From NCBI RefSeq assembly GCF_014831675.1, contig NZ_VJXY01000033.1:1-64000 (forward strand): a stretch of 64,000 nt of DNA, in the 5' to 3' direction. The DNA comes from Komarekiella delphini-convector SJRDD-AB1. Its GTDB lineage: Bacteria; Cyanobacteriota; Cyanobacteriia; Cyanobacteriales; Nostocaceae. This document shows, piece after piece, positions 27,215-35,741 of this stretch (position 1 is the stretch's first letter; every line of letters starts with the position of its first letter). The translations under genes were made by a program, and so were the position numbers. The notes under the pieces are model-generated. The model saw nothing but the letters and a program-made list of their open reading frames with translations. It was not told the origin of the DNA and did not search any database.

Positions 27215-27482
27215 ACTTACCAAATATTGCCCTTATAAAACATTGTTTTTCCAAATATCCCGCCACAATAGCATGATAGTTCTTTCTAGGCGTTACACAA
27301 AGGATAAAATTGAGGCACTGAGATTTAAAACTCCTTATCCTCTCCGCGCCTCTTTCTTGGAAAGTTCTGTTCGCCGGAAGCCGGCGCACCCTGCGGGATC
27401 TTGCTACAGACTTTCCGCTGCGTGTTAGCGTAGCGGGGCGTAGCCCAATAAATCATACGACAAATACAACACCTCTTTTTAA

Positions 27483-28019
27483 CTACTTAACTGTAGCTGA
27501 TTGATGTTGCAGATCCCGCACAGGATCACCCAAAGAGCGCACATTTGCAGCAAACTCTAACAAAATACCATCAGGATCAAAGAAATAAATTGAGGAAATA
27601 AATGTATTTTCGTCAAGTTCTGGAGTATAACCAGAGGGGACATCTGCATGGTGTAAAACAGGCGTCGTTTGTACACCTTTGGCTATCAGTTTTTCTCTGT
27701 ACTCCTCAATTTTTTCCAGTGGAACATTAAATGCCAAATGATTTAATGAACCATGTGCGGTAGTTACATTACCAGTCTGAAAGGCATCAAGTCCCACAGA
27801 CGCAATACCAGGTGCAGCTTGCGGTGCTGAGGGGAACCAGAAAAAAGCCAAAGCATCCCCATTACCAATGTCAAAAAAGAAATGCTGTCCACCATCTGGT
27901 AAAGCAATGGTTTTGATCAACTTCAAGCCTAATGTATTGGTGTAAAAGTCCACAGTCCGTGCCATGTCTTTACATACCAAAGCAATGTGGTTGATTCCTT
28001 TAATTTGAAAATCTGTCAT
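27483..28019 (-). CDS. VOC family dioxygenase/glyoxalase-like protein
   Basis: A 178-residue VOC protein. Candidate metal ligands are His in NHIALVCKD (about 10), His in SLNHLAFNV (about 93) and Glu in DGILLEFAA (about 156). The layout fits glyoxalase I-like or extradiol-type metalloenzymes, with bound divalent metal. The actual substrate is unknown. It is on the same strand as fdhD upstream, about 40 bases away, so co-transcription is possible. Confidence 0.85.
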   Translation of the reverse strand: MTDFQIKGINHIALVCKDMARTVDFYTNTLGLKLIKTIALPDGGQHFFFDIGNGDALAFFWFPSAPQAAPGIASVGLDAFQTGNVTTAHGSLNHLAFNVPLEKIEEYREKLIAKGVQTTPVLHHADVPSGYTPELDENTFISSIYFFDPDGILLEFAANVRSLGDPVRDLQHQSATVK

Positions 28020-28061
28020 ATTAATTACCTGTTTCTCAGATCTACTTTTACCTATGTTTCT

Positions 28062-28901
28062 TTAAGCAGCATTTATCCTATCCCAACCAGTGTAGACATT
28101 AAACCGTTCTCCGCGCAGAAATCCAATTAAGGTAATTCCGAATTCTTGAGCCACAGACACCGCCAAACTGCTGGGAGCAGAAACCGAACAGACAATCGGA
28201 ACTCCAGCAGTTGTAGACTTTTGCAAAATCTCAAAACTAGAGCGTCCACTAACCATAACAATATGATTATTTAGAGGCAATTCATCGCTGAGCAAAGCTG
28301 TACCGATCAATTTATCCAAAGCATTGTGACGCCCAACATCCTCCCGCAGATTTAACAGCTGTCCTTGAGCATCGAAGGTAGCCGCAGCGTGCAAACCCCC
28401 TGTAGCAGTGAAGATACCTTGAGCAGCGCGAAGTTGATTCGGTAAGCTGTAAATAATTTCCGGCGTCACCTTTAAACCTTGAGGTATCACTGAACAACCC
28501 CGCATACGCAAAGCCTCAAGACTAGCTTTACCGCAAACTCCGCAAGCACTGGAGGTGTAAAAGTGACGCTCCAAAGGCTGTAAATCTGGAATTAATCCAT
28601 CTCTGAGTTCCACATTCACGATGTTGTAGCGCTGCTGACCATCAAATGAGTCATTCACACAGTAGCTCATGCGTTGGATATCTTTCTTGCAGTTAATCAC
28701 GCCTTCACTGTAGAGAAAACCAGCAGCTAGTTCAAAATCTGCCCCTGGTGTTCGCATGGTAACAGCTACCGTTTTGCGAAGAGGGAGAAGGCGAATTTCT
28801 AGGGGTTCTTCGGTAGTGAGATGGTCTAGACGAGGCCGTGCATGACCTTTTTCTACCACCCAGACAGTGGCTTTGGTTTTGCTTCCAGTTTGGGTATTCA
28901 T
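28062..28901 (-). CDS. fdhD: Formate dehydrogenase accessory sulfurtransferase FdhD
   Basis: A 279-residue protein with the FdhD signature: GFLYSEGVI, the sulfur-transfer pair Cys120 and Cys123 in SSACGVCGKAS, and NLREDVGRHNALDKLIG. FdhD passes sulfur from a cysteine desulfurase to the molybdenum cofactor of formate dehydrogenase-type enzymes. Its likely client in this window is the FdhF/YdeP-type oxidoreductase at 40.2 kb. Confidence 0.94.
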   Translation of the reverse strand: MNTQTGSKTKATVWVVEKGHARPRLDHLTTEEPLEIRLLPLRKTVAVTMRTPGADFELAAGFLYSEGVINCKKDIQRMSYCVNDSFDGQQRYNIVNVELRDGLIPDLQPLERHFYTSSACGVCGKASLEALRMRGCSVIPQGLKVTPEIIYSLPNQLRAAQGIFTATGGLHAAATFDAQGQLLNLREDVGRHNALDKLIGTALLSDELPLNNHIVMVSGRSSFEILQKSTTAGVPIVCSVSAPSSLAVSVAQEFGITLIGFLRGERFNVYTGWDRINAA

Positions 28902-28955
28902 TTATTGTCTCATGAAAGTGATGGAAGAGTGGTAAGGAAGAAATCTTATCTTTAG

Positions 28956-29186
28956 TCTTTGATATTCGTGGACGAGTCTTTAATATTAGTGAGCAAATCT
29001 TTGATATTAGTGAGTGAATCTTTAATATTCGTGGACGAGTCTTTGATATTAGTGAGTGAATCTTTAATATTTGTGGACGAGTCTTTGATATTCGTGAGTG
29101 AATCTTTAATATTTGTGGACGAGTCTTTGATATTCGTGAGTGAATCTTTGATATTCGTGAGCGAGCCTTTGATACTCGTGAGCAAG
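28956..29186. repeat. 21-bp minisatellite, eleven units
   Basis: Eleven tandem 21-base units with consensus TCTTTGATATTCGTGAGTGAA run without gaps from 28956 to 29186. Two sub-types alternate (ending GGACGAG and GAGTGAA). Since 21 is a multiple of three, all units keep frame. The reverse strand encodes a heptad SLTNIKD array (28952-29185, 77 codons), and the forward strand encodes ESLIFVD units. The array follows directly upstream of fdhD. Neither frame has a convincing start, so I list it as a repeat. Confidence 0.92.
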
Positions 29187-29271
29187 TCGTTGCCCCTTCC
29201 ATTTTGGATTTTAGATTGTTCAATCCAAAATCTAAAATCTAAAATTCCCCTACCCCCTACTTCTTGAATAA

Positions 29272-30699
29272 TTAATTAATTTCAAATGATTTAATCATTG
29301 TTTCTGCTGTTTGCACAAACTTATCATAATCATCTATTGCTGCTGTATAAGTAATGACGTATGCTTGATCGCCTTTTAAAGTCCAAACTTGCAGATTTTT
29401 TAAACTATTCTCTCCGCTTTTTCCAGTAAAAACTAATTTATTAGCTCTTTTATTTGCCAGAGTGGTTTCACTAGTATCCAAAATATTAGCCCCTGACAAA
29501 CTATTCTTAATTTCCTGTATAAATAAATCTCTAGATTCGTCTAAGGTGGTAGAAAGTGGTTCTGTACTAATAGTTATTTTTTCTTGAAATTTATCAGTGT
29601 CATTTTGTTTTGGTGATAAGAATGTAACTAATTCTCCAGTAACAGGGTTTGCTACATCTTGTCTTGCCCAACTCTCAGGATAGTTTATCTTTATTCCATA
29701 ACTAGAATTTTCATAGGTTAAAAACTTGAAAGCTGGGGTTATTAATTGGGATAAAAATACAATAGCCGTAGCAACTGCTGCGATTATTCCTAGTGCAAGC
29801 AAAAGTTTTCTCGGTGGTGCAAATGGCAAAGATTGTTGTTCAATTGTCGTAACTGGTATTTGTTCCAGCTTATTTAAAACTTGCAATACCGCCTCTGCTG
29901 TAGAGTAACGTTGACGAAAGTCATAACGCACCATTTTGTCAATAATTTCTGCTAGCTCCGGGCTAACTTGTGCTTGGTTTCGCCAATCAATTTCTCCTGT
30001 ATCGGAGTTTCTGGGTAATCTTTGCCCACCATCAATAGCAGGATTGATTCCAGTCAAGGCTTGGATAGCAATAATTCCCACTGCATAGATATCGCTACTC
30101 AAGTTTGGGACTTGATTGGCTTGTTCACTTGGCATATAACCGTGAGTTCCAATCACAACGGTGACACTTGCTTTGCCTTGAGAATTAGCTATTTGGGTAC
30201 TGATTTGTTTGACTGCTCCAAAGTCAATTAACACTATTTTGTTATCTGATTTTCTTCGCCGAATATTGGCAGGTTTGAGATCGCGGTGAATTACATTGTG
30301 TCGATGAACAACTGCAAGAACTTCCAAAATGTCTTTTAAAAGTTGAATTACCTCAGCTTCAGTTAGGAAGTTGCCTATAGGAGGTATTTCTTGACTGAGG
30401 TCGTGACCTACAATAAATTCTTGAACTAAATAAAATTCTTGATTGTCTTCAAAGTGAGCTAATAGTTGGGGAATTTGATCGCACTTTCCCAATATTTCTA
30501 GGGTGGCTGCTTCTAGGTCAAATAAACGTTTAGCTTGCTCTAATGTGTATGGATCGGTAGAGAGTGGTTTAAAATGCTTAACAACACAATGCGGATTTCC
30601 TGGTCGTTGCATGTCTTGAGCTAAGAAAGTCTTGCCAAATCCCCCTTGTCCTAGTTGAGTGAGAATTTGGTAACGTCCACCCACGGTTTGACCCTGCAT
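29272..30699 (-). CDS. Membrane-anchored Ser/Thr protein kinase
   Basis: A 475-residue Hanks-type kinase. Glycine loop GQGGFGKTF is at residues 17-25, the ATP Lys at 41, the catalytic loop HRDLKPANI near 134-142, and DFGAV about 160. A membrane helix (about 298-318) separates the cytosolic kinase from an exported domain of about 150 residues. That domain resembles PsbP/DUF1795-like proteins (YGIKINYPESWARQD), a frequent C-terminal partner in cyanobacterial kinases. The domain is probably the sensor. The substrate is unknown. Confidence 0.93.
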   Translation of the reverse strand: MQGQTVGGRYQILTQLGQGGFGKTFLAQDMQRPGNPHCVVKHFKPLSTDPYTLEQAKRLFDLEAATLEILGKCDQIPQLLAHFEDNQEFYLVQEFIVGHDLSQEIPPIGNFLTEAEVIQLLKDILEVLAVVHRHNVIHRDLKPANIRRRKSDNKIVLIDFGAVKQISTQIANSQGKASVTVVIGTHGYMPSEQANQVPNLSSDIYAVGIIAIQALTGINPAIDGGQRLPRNSDTGEIDWRNQAQVSPELAEIIDKMVRYDFRQRYSTAEAVLQVLNKLEQIPVTTIEQQSLPFAPPRKLLLALGIIAAVATAIVFLSQLITPAFKFLTYENSSYGIKINYPESWARQDVANPVTGELVTFLSPKQNDTDKFQEKITISTEPLSTTLDESRDLFIQEIKNSLSGANILDTSETTLANKRANKLVFTGKSGENSLKNLQVWTLKGDQAYVITYTAAIDDYDKFVQTAETMIKSFEIN

Positions 30700-31156
30700 T
30701 ACATTTACCCTTTCCGCTAGAATTACTCACTCACTGATTCTTAATCTTGATTTTTGCACATAATTAAAGTACTAAGTAGAAGCAAAAATACTGGTATAAA
30801 CGAGTTGTAAACTTGAATTATTTAAACTCATCCCACCCCTAAAAGGTGATGGGATTTAATGTTGACAGTTGACTGTTGACTGTTAACCGTCAACGGCGTT
30901 GGGGCGTCTTTCATCACCTACCGAGAAGGAATGGGTTTTCCCGACGCATTTTTATAAAGGAGGTGATGATTAGCTTATGATATCAAATTGGAAAGTATGT
31001 ATATTTTGTAAAACCAGACAACGTAGTCAAAACCGCCTGTATTTAGCATTTATCTGTGTATATTAATAACGAATTACGTTAGCGTTGGCGTAGCCTCTCG
31101 TAGAGAAGCGCTAGCGAATCATCAAGCGTCATTACGAATTACGAATTACGCATTAT
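30700..31156. other. Intergenic region with dispersed repeat and anti-SD complement
   Basis: No gene is seen. It contains copy A of the 130-bp repeat, then AAAGGAGGTGAT (30956-30967), a perfect complement of the 16S rRNA 3' tail but without a following gene. A REP-like block lies at 31081-31118, and an ACGAATTACG direct repeat sits just before the GT2 start. Confidence 0.5.
30827..30958. repeat. About 130-bp structured dispersed repeat, copy A
   Basis: The segment starts CTCATCCCACC and ends GACGCATTTTTATAAA. It matches 49437-49566 closely at both ends (GTCTTTCATCACCTACCGAG and GTTTTCCCGACGC), with more divergence between. Each end can fold: TCCC..ACC with GGT..GGGA at the left, and GCGTC with GACGC at the right, followed by a T-run. 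The middle carries GTTGACT heptamers. A non-autonomous mobile element or a structured RNA is possible. Confidence 0.7.
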
Positions 31157-32344
31157 ATGAGTCTCAGTCTGTGCATGATTGTCAAAAATGAAGCAGCAAC
31201 ACTGTCTAAATGTCTGAGCAGTGTCAGAAAAGTAGTAGATGAAATGGTAATTGTAGATACAGGCTCAATTGATCGCACTCCCTATATTGCCAAACAATTT
31301 GGTGCAAAAGTCCATCACTTTCAATGGTGCAATGACTTTAGTGCTGCTCGGAATGCAGCGCTAAAATACGTCACAGGAGACTGGATTTTGGTATTGGATG
31401 CTGATGAGGTTCTGACATCAGGAATTGTACCGCAGTTGAAAGAGGCGATCGCCAGAGATGAATATTTGCTAATCAACCTCGTCCGCCAAGAAGTTGGTGC
31501 AGAACAATCTCCCTATTCCCTGGTTTCCCGACTATTTCGCAATCACCCAGATATTCGCTTTGAACGTCCGTACCATGCTTTGATAGATGACAGTGTGTCA
31601 TTAATGTTAATGAAAGACCCCAATTGGCAGGTAGGTTATTTACCAGGGGTAGCAATTTTACACACAGGATATCAAAAAAACGCGATCGCCCAAAACAACA
31701 AATACGCTAAAGCCGCTGCGGCGATGGAAGCGTTTCTGGCTACTCATCCTGATGACCCATATGTTTGCAGTAAGTTGGGGGCGCTGTATGTAGAAACTGG
31801 GAAAATTAGCCAAGGTATGGAATTGCTGAAACGAGGAGTTGCGACTAGTGATGAAAACTACGATATCTTATACGAACTCCACTATCATTTAGGCATTGCT
31901 CACAGTCGTTTACGAGATTTCCCACAGGCTATTTCTCACTATCAAGCCGCGATTAAGTTGCCAATTTATCCCATGCTCAAACTAGGAGCATATAACAATT
32001 TGGGTAACTTACTCAAAGCAGCGGGAGATTTAAACGGTGCAAAAAATGCTTACGCCACAACTTTGAAAATTGACCCGACTTTTGTTGTTGGTCATTACAA
32101 CATGGGGATGATATTCAAAGCAATGGGTTTGCTAACTGATGCGATCGCCTCTTACCAAGCAGCAATCAACTTAAACCCCTATTATGCTGAAGCGTATCAA
32201 AATTTAGGGGTAGTGTTGCTCAAAGCCGGCAATCATCAAGATAGTTTAACAGTCTTTAAAAAAGCGATCGCCCTCCACGAAAGATACAACCCCGAAGAAG
32301 CGAAAAGGCTACGTCAGGGGTTACAGGAGATGGGGTTGGTTTAG
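31157..32344 (+). CDS. Family 2 glycosyltransferase with C-terminal TPR repeats
   Basis: A 395-residue protein. A GT2 domain (about 1-215) starts LSLCMIVKNEAATLSKCL, with VDTGSIDRT and the metal-binding LDADEVL. At least four TPR motifs follow (about 220-390, for example AIASYQAAINLNPYYAEAYQNLG). This SunS/TPR-GT2 layout is common in cyanobacteria. The acceptor may be a protein or a surface glycan and is unknown. No other polysaccharide genes are next to it. Confidence 0.9.
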   Translation: MSLSLCMIVKNEAATLSKCLSSVRKVVDEMVIVDTGSIDRTPYIAKQFGAKVHHFQWCNDFSAARNAALKYVTGDWILVLDADEVLTSGIVPQLKEAIARDEYLLINLVRQEVGAEQSPYSLVSRLFRNHPDIRFERPYHALIDDSVSLMLMKDPNWQVGYLPGVAILHTGYQKNAIAQNNKYAKAAAAMEAFLATHPDDPYVCSKLGALYVETGKISQGMELLKRGVATSDENYDILYELHYHLGIAHSRLRDFPQAISHYQAAIKLPIYPMLKLGAYNNLGNLLKAAGDLNGAKNAYATTLKIDPTFVVGHYNMGMIFKAMGLLTDAIASYQAAINLNPYYAEAYQNLGVVLLKAGNHQDSLTVFKKAIALHERYNPEEAKRLRQGLQEMGLV

Positions 32345-32580
32345 GAGAAGAGAAGCCGGGTAGGCGGAGGGGGAACAAGGATTGTACAGGAATGCTGAAT
32401 CTATTCTCCACTAAAGTTAGAATAATGCACCCTTGTATAATCCTTATGCTGCAAGCCTTAAAAGCGTAATTGTCATACCCTCAGTGCTGTAATCGTTGTA
32501 ATTATAATCTCATGATGCGAATCATTGCCCGCAGCACATTACGAAAGTTTTGGGAAGTATATCCCGATGCTGAACAGCCA

Positions 32581-32740
32581 CAGAACTTACGCACTCAGAT
32601 CCCCCAACCCCCTTAAAAAGGGGGCTTTATAAATTCCTCCCTTTTGAAGGGGAGCCAGCGCGGTCTTGGGGGTTTCCCCCATGAGCGACTGGCGTGGGCT
32701 AGGGGGGATCTAGGTTTCAGCCTTCAGTGCGTAAGTCCTA
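32581..32740. mobile_element. 160-bp MITE with 15-bp terminal inverted repeats and 5-bp TSD
   Basis: The left end CAGAACTTACGCACT and the right end AGTGCGTAAGTCCTA are inverted with two to three mismatches. AGCCA flanks both sides (32576-32580 and 32741-32745). The inside holds CCCCCTTAAAAAGGGGG-type palindromes. It has no coding capacity. A larger relative with its own perfect 5-bp duplication lies at 58288-58682. Confidence 0.88.
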
Positions 32741-32781
32741 AGCCATTAAAGGCTTGGTTTGATGAAGCATCTCGTACAGAC

Positions 32782-32945
32782 TAGTAGTCTGCCAAGGAAA
32801 CTTTGCATGGTGATAGGCTGAGGAAGCTGGAGAGGCTGGAGGAGAAAAAGCATTATTGAAAAAGAATTATTTCTCCCCCTGCTCCCCCTGCTGCACCTCT
32901 CCCCCTGCTTTGCCTACACGGCAAAATTGGGTTGGTGAACTACTA
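32782..32945. mobile_element. Second MITE in higB, TA-targeted (IS630/Tc1-like ends)
   Basis: The left end CTAGTAGTCTGCCAAGGAAA and the reversed right end CTAGTAGTTCACCAACCCAA are imperfect inverted repeats, about 26 bases each when extended. The element is bounded by TA on both sides, as expected for IS630/Tc1-mariner derived MITEs. The interior is C/T-rich repeat DNA without a gene. It interrupts higB between the DEASRTD and SPANIK parts. Confidence 0.75.
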
Positions 32946-33118
32946 GGATAGTCCGGCAAATATCAAAAGTACCTATCGCAATGCCAGTATTCTTGTTAAT
33001 AACTGTGTTGTTTTTAATATCAAAGGTAACGATTATCGCTTAATTGTTCATGTTCGTTATGATATTGGAATTATTTTTATTCGTTTTCTTGGAACGCATA
33101 AAGAATACGATAACGTAG

Positions 33119-33594
33119 ATGCAACAAGTATTTGAGGCAGTAATATCTATGCTTGAAACCCGTGCGATCCGCACTGAAGCTGATTATCGTGCTGCGCTTG
33201 ATGAAATTGAAAGATTATTTGATGCGGAACTAAATACACCAGAGTTTGACCGCTTGGAAGTTTTAACTACGCTTGTGGAAGCATACGAGCAAAGGCATTA
33301 CCCAATCGAAGCACCAGATCCTATTGAAGCAGTCTTATATTATCTCGAATCCCGTGGGTTGTCTGTAGATGAATTAGAGCCTGTTATTGGCAGTAAGAAA
33401 TTGCCGACATTTTGCATCGCAAGCAGGCGCTAACCTTGGAGATGATTCGGGGTTTGCATCAACAATTGGGGATTCCGGCACAGATTTTGATTCAACCATA
33501 CCCTTATGATGCAAAATTCAGCTTGATGGTGCTGGAATTAAATAATATCAGAACTCGGAACTTCAGTTTGGAAAATGAACTCCACCAGTTCTGA
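33119..33594 (+). pseudogene. higA: higA antitoxin gene with a frameshift
   Basis: The first frame (33119-33433) gives a HigA-type N-terminus: MLETRAIRTEADYRAALDEI, then LTTLVEAYEQRHYPIEAP and GLSVDELEPVIGSKKL. It then runs into unlike residues and a stop. The next frame (about 33403-33594) continues the family: DILHRKQALTLEMIRGLHQQ, LGIPAQILIQPYP. Loss of one base near 33402 explains both. The ATG overlaps the end of higB by 17 bases, the normal higBA arrangement. The frameshift falls in the helix-turn-helix, so DNA binding should be lost. Confidence 0.82.
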
Positions 33595-33648
33595 GTGGAA
33601 AAGGTAGAGTTCGAGAGTTGGTAAATTCTCCTCACAAGTGACAACTAA

Positions 33649-34815
33649 CTAAATACGCGACTTGACAAATTTCTCTAACCTATCCATCCCTTTTTCAATT
33701 GTTGCCATATCTGTGGCGTAGGAAAGGCGAATATTGTAATCAGTACCAAAAGCGATTCCGGGAATGACTGCAACTTGGTGTTCTTCTAGTAAAGCGTCAC
33801 AAAATTCCAAGGATTTTAGACCTGTTTTGCTGATGTCGGGAAATAGATAAAAAGCGCCGTCTGGTTTTGTAGTACTTAATCCAGGAATAGCGTTGAGTCT
33901 ATCTAACATTACCTGTCGGCGTTTAGCGAAAGCTTGGCGCATTTCTTCTACACAGTCTTGTGAACCTTCCAAAGCAGCGATCGCCCCATATTGGGCAAAG
34001 GTACACACGTTAGATGTACTATGTCCTTGGATGGTACTCGCGGCTTTAATAATCTCGACTGGCCCGGCTAAATAGCCGAGACGCCATCCTGTCATTGAGT
34101 AAGCTTTGGCAAACCCATTACTAATCAAGGTGCGCTCAAAGATTTCCTTACCAAGGGAACCGATGCTGATATGTTCTGCACCGTCGTAGAGAATCTTTTC
34201 GTAAATCTCGTCAGAGACGACTAAGATATCTGCATCAATTACTACTTGCGCCAGTGCTTTGATTTCATCTGGCGTGTAAACCATCCCTGTGGGATTAGAT
34301 GGGGAGTTGAGGACAAATAGCTTTGTTTTAGGCGTGATTGACTGGCGGAGTTGTTCGGGGGTAATTTTATAACCAGTTGTTGCATCTGTAGTCACAATTA
34401 CTGGTATTCCACCCACTAAAGTCACCATTTCGGGATAACTAAGCCAGTAGGGTGCAGGGATGATTACTTCATCACCTGGATCAATTAGCGCCACCATCAA
34501 GTTGTAGAGAGAATGCTTACCGCCGTTGGTGACAATAACATTCTCTGATTTGTAATCAAGACCATTATCAGTTTTCAGCTTACGGGCGATCGCATCCCTT
34601 AGCTTTGGTTCTCCTGCGGCGGGGCCATACTTGGTTTTGCCTTCATCCAAAGCTTTCGCTGCTGCGGCTTTGATATGCGCTGGGGTATCAAAATCTGGTT
34701 CTCCAGCGCTAAAACTGCAAACATCTATGCCGTCTGCCTTCAGTGCCTTAGCCTTGGCTGCGATCGCTAAGGTCAAAGAAGGTGTTACCTTACTTACTCT
34801 TGCTGCCAGCTTCAT
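33649..34815 (-). CDS. aspC: PLP-dependent aspartate aminotransferase
   Basis: A 388-residue fold-type I aminotransferase. The substrate/PLP region reads [11 protein letters not shown], with [13 protein letters not shown], and the Schiff-base Lys lies in [20 protein letters not shown]. The length and motifs fit the class I gamma aspartate aminotransferases of cyanobacteria, which in some species also accept prephenate. It interconverts aspartate/2-oxoglutarate and oxaloacetate/glutamate in the cytosol. It is monocistronic. Confidence 0.92.
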   Translation of the reverse strand: MKLAARVSKVTPSLTLAIAAKAKALKADGIDVCSFSAGEPDFDTPAHIKAAAAKALDEGKTKYGPAAGEPKLRDAIARKLKTDNGLDYKSENVIVTNGGKHSLYNLMVALIDPGDEVIIPAPYWLSYPEMVTLVGGIPVIVTTDATTGYKITPEQLRQSITPKTKLFVLNSPSNPTGMVYTPDEIKALAQVVIDADILVVSDEIYEKILYDGAEHISIGSLGKEIFERTLISNGFAKAYSMTGWRLGYLAGPVEIIKAASTIQGHSTSNVCTFAQYGAIAALEGSQDCVEEMRQAFAKRRQVMLDRLNAIPGLSTTKPDGAFYLFPDISKTGLKSLEFCDALLEEHQVAVIPGIAFGTDYNIRLSYATDMATIEKGMDRLEKFVKSRI

Positions 34816-34926
34816 TCTTACTTTTTTTTGGCAAATCTTTCACTGATCTTAGGATATCCCAGAATCTCTACCGAGATTTGCCTTTTTAGAACTCTTTAGC
34901 TGGTTTAGTGAACTCCAATAAATCAA

Positions 34927-35487
34927 TTATGGAATTCCTTGCTGAGCGTCATCTCGCAAAACTCTAGGAGTCACTTCTGGCGATCGCTTGCCATTGTCGA
35001 TATAATTCTCGTCATTTCTTAGTACATTTGCTTTTTTCTGACGCTCTTTGCTCGCATAATAAGGCTTAAAAGGCTCAGCTTGTGCTATTCTACGTTCTTT
35101 ACTTGCATAATAAGGCTTAAAAGGCTCAGTTTGTATTATTCTGCGTTCTTCAGTTTTTTCCCGACTTCTACTTCTTAATTCTTGAGGAATGCTTTGTGTT
35201 GTTCGCTTTCCCTTCTCGATATAATCATCGTCCGTTTGTGCTAGATTTGCTTTTTTCTGATGATTATTGGTGGCATAATAAGGCTTAGAATGCTCGGTTT
35301 GTGTTACCTTGCGTTCTTTAGTAAAATAATAAGGCTTACTTACTTCTACCTTGTGTGCTTTTTCTGAATAATAACCATCTGCTTGAACTGAAGCCGCAGG
35401 TAAACTAATTAGCCAGACTAAACCAGCTAGCAATACTATTCCTATTTTGCCGCGGACTAAATTAAATATTCTCTGGATTTCCAACAT
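34927..35487 (-). CDS. Exported repeat protein of unknown function (KPYY motifs)
   Basis: A 186-residue protein with an N-terminal signal helix (IGIVLLAGLVWLISLPAASVQA, cleavage near 36). The mature part is very charged and repetitive. A KPYYxxxER unit occurs four to five times, and a longer block, AN(L/V)..(T/N)D(D/E)(D/N)YI(E/D).GKR, is duplicated (about 80-105 and 153-180). It is predicted disordered. I recognise no named family. It may be a surface or stress-related structural protein, but nothing in the context proves this. Confidence 0.75.
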   Translation of the reverse strand: MLEIQRIFNLVRGKIGIVLLAGLVWLISLPAASVQADGYYSEKAHKVEVSKPYYFTKERKVTQTEHSKPYYATNNHQKKANLAQTDDDYIEKGKRTTQSIPQELRSRSREKTEERRIIQTEPFKPYYASKERRIAQAEPFKPYYASKERQKKANVLRNDENYIDNGKRSPEVTPRVLRDDAQQGIP

Positions 35488-35741
35488 TGGGAAAACTCTC
35501 CCTTAGTTCTTTAACAAATGACTGAATGTTAAAAAATTTTCATTAGGCTAACGTCTTCCCCTAGGCTGGTTACTTATATATAAAAAGTAAGGTGGGCATT
35601 ACTCAATTAGTAGAGATGTTGCATTGCAACGTCTCCACAAAAGCAATGCAACGTCTCTCGATTTTTTCTAAATTGTTAAAGAAAGGGAAAGGAAAAAATA
35701 TCCTTTTAACCTTTAACCCGTCTTCCTTTGCTACCAATCGC

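Larger units (their letters stand above)
32512..33135 (+). pseudogene. higB: higB toxin gene disrupted by two insertions
   Basis: Three separated pieces together read as a HigB mRNA-interferase toxin. They are MRIIARSTLRKFWEVYPDAEQ (32515-32577), PLKAWFDEASRTD (32743-32781) and a C-terminal part from SPANIKSTYRNASIL to THKEYDNVDATSI (about 32950-33132), with the stop at 33133-33135. The first break is a 160-bp MITE with 5-bp target duplication, and the second a different MITE at a TA. Removing both restores a continuous family-like sequence, except that the second junction leaves a TAG where the family has Trp. The toxin is dead. Confidence 0.85.

Noticed and set aside
28956-29186. Possible CRISPR array
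   Set aside because: Units are directly abutting 21-mers without unique spacers and there are no cas genes.
28952-29267. Open frames of 77 and 102 codons on opposite strands of the 21-bp array
   Set aside because: They exist only because the unit length is a multiple of three; starts are weak and both strands are equally open, so I report a repeat instead of a gene.
33412-33594. Separate 60-codon gene after higA
   Set aside because: Its sequence is the C-terminal continuation of HigA in a shifted frame, so it is part of the pseudogene.
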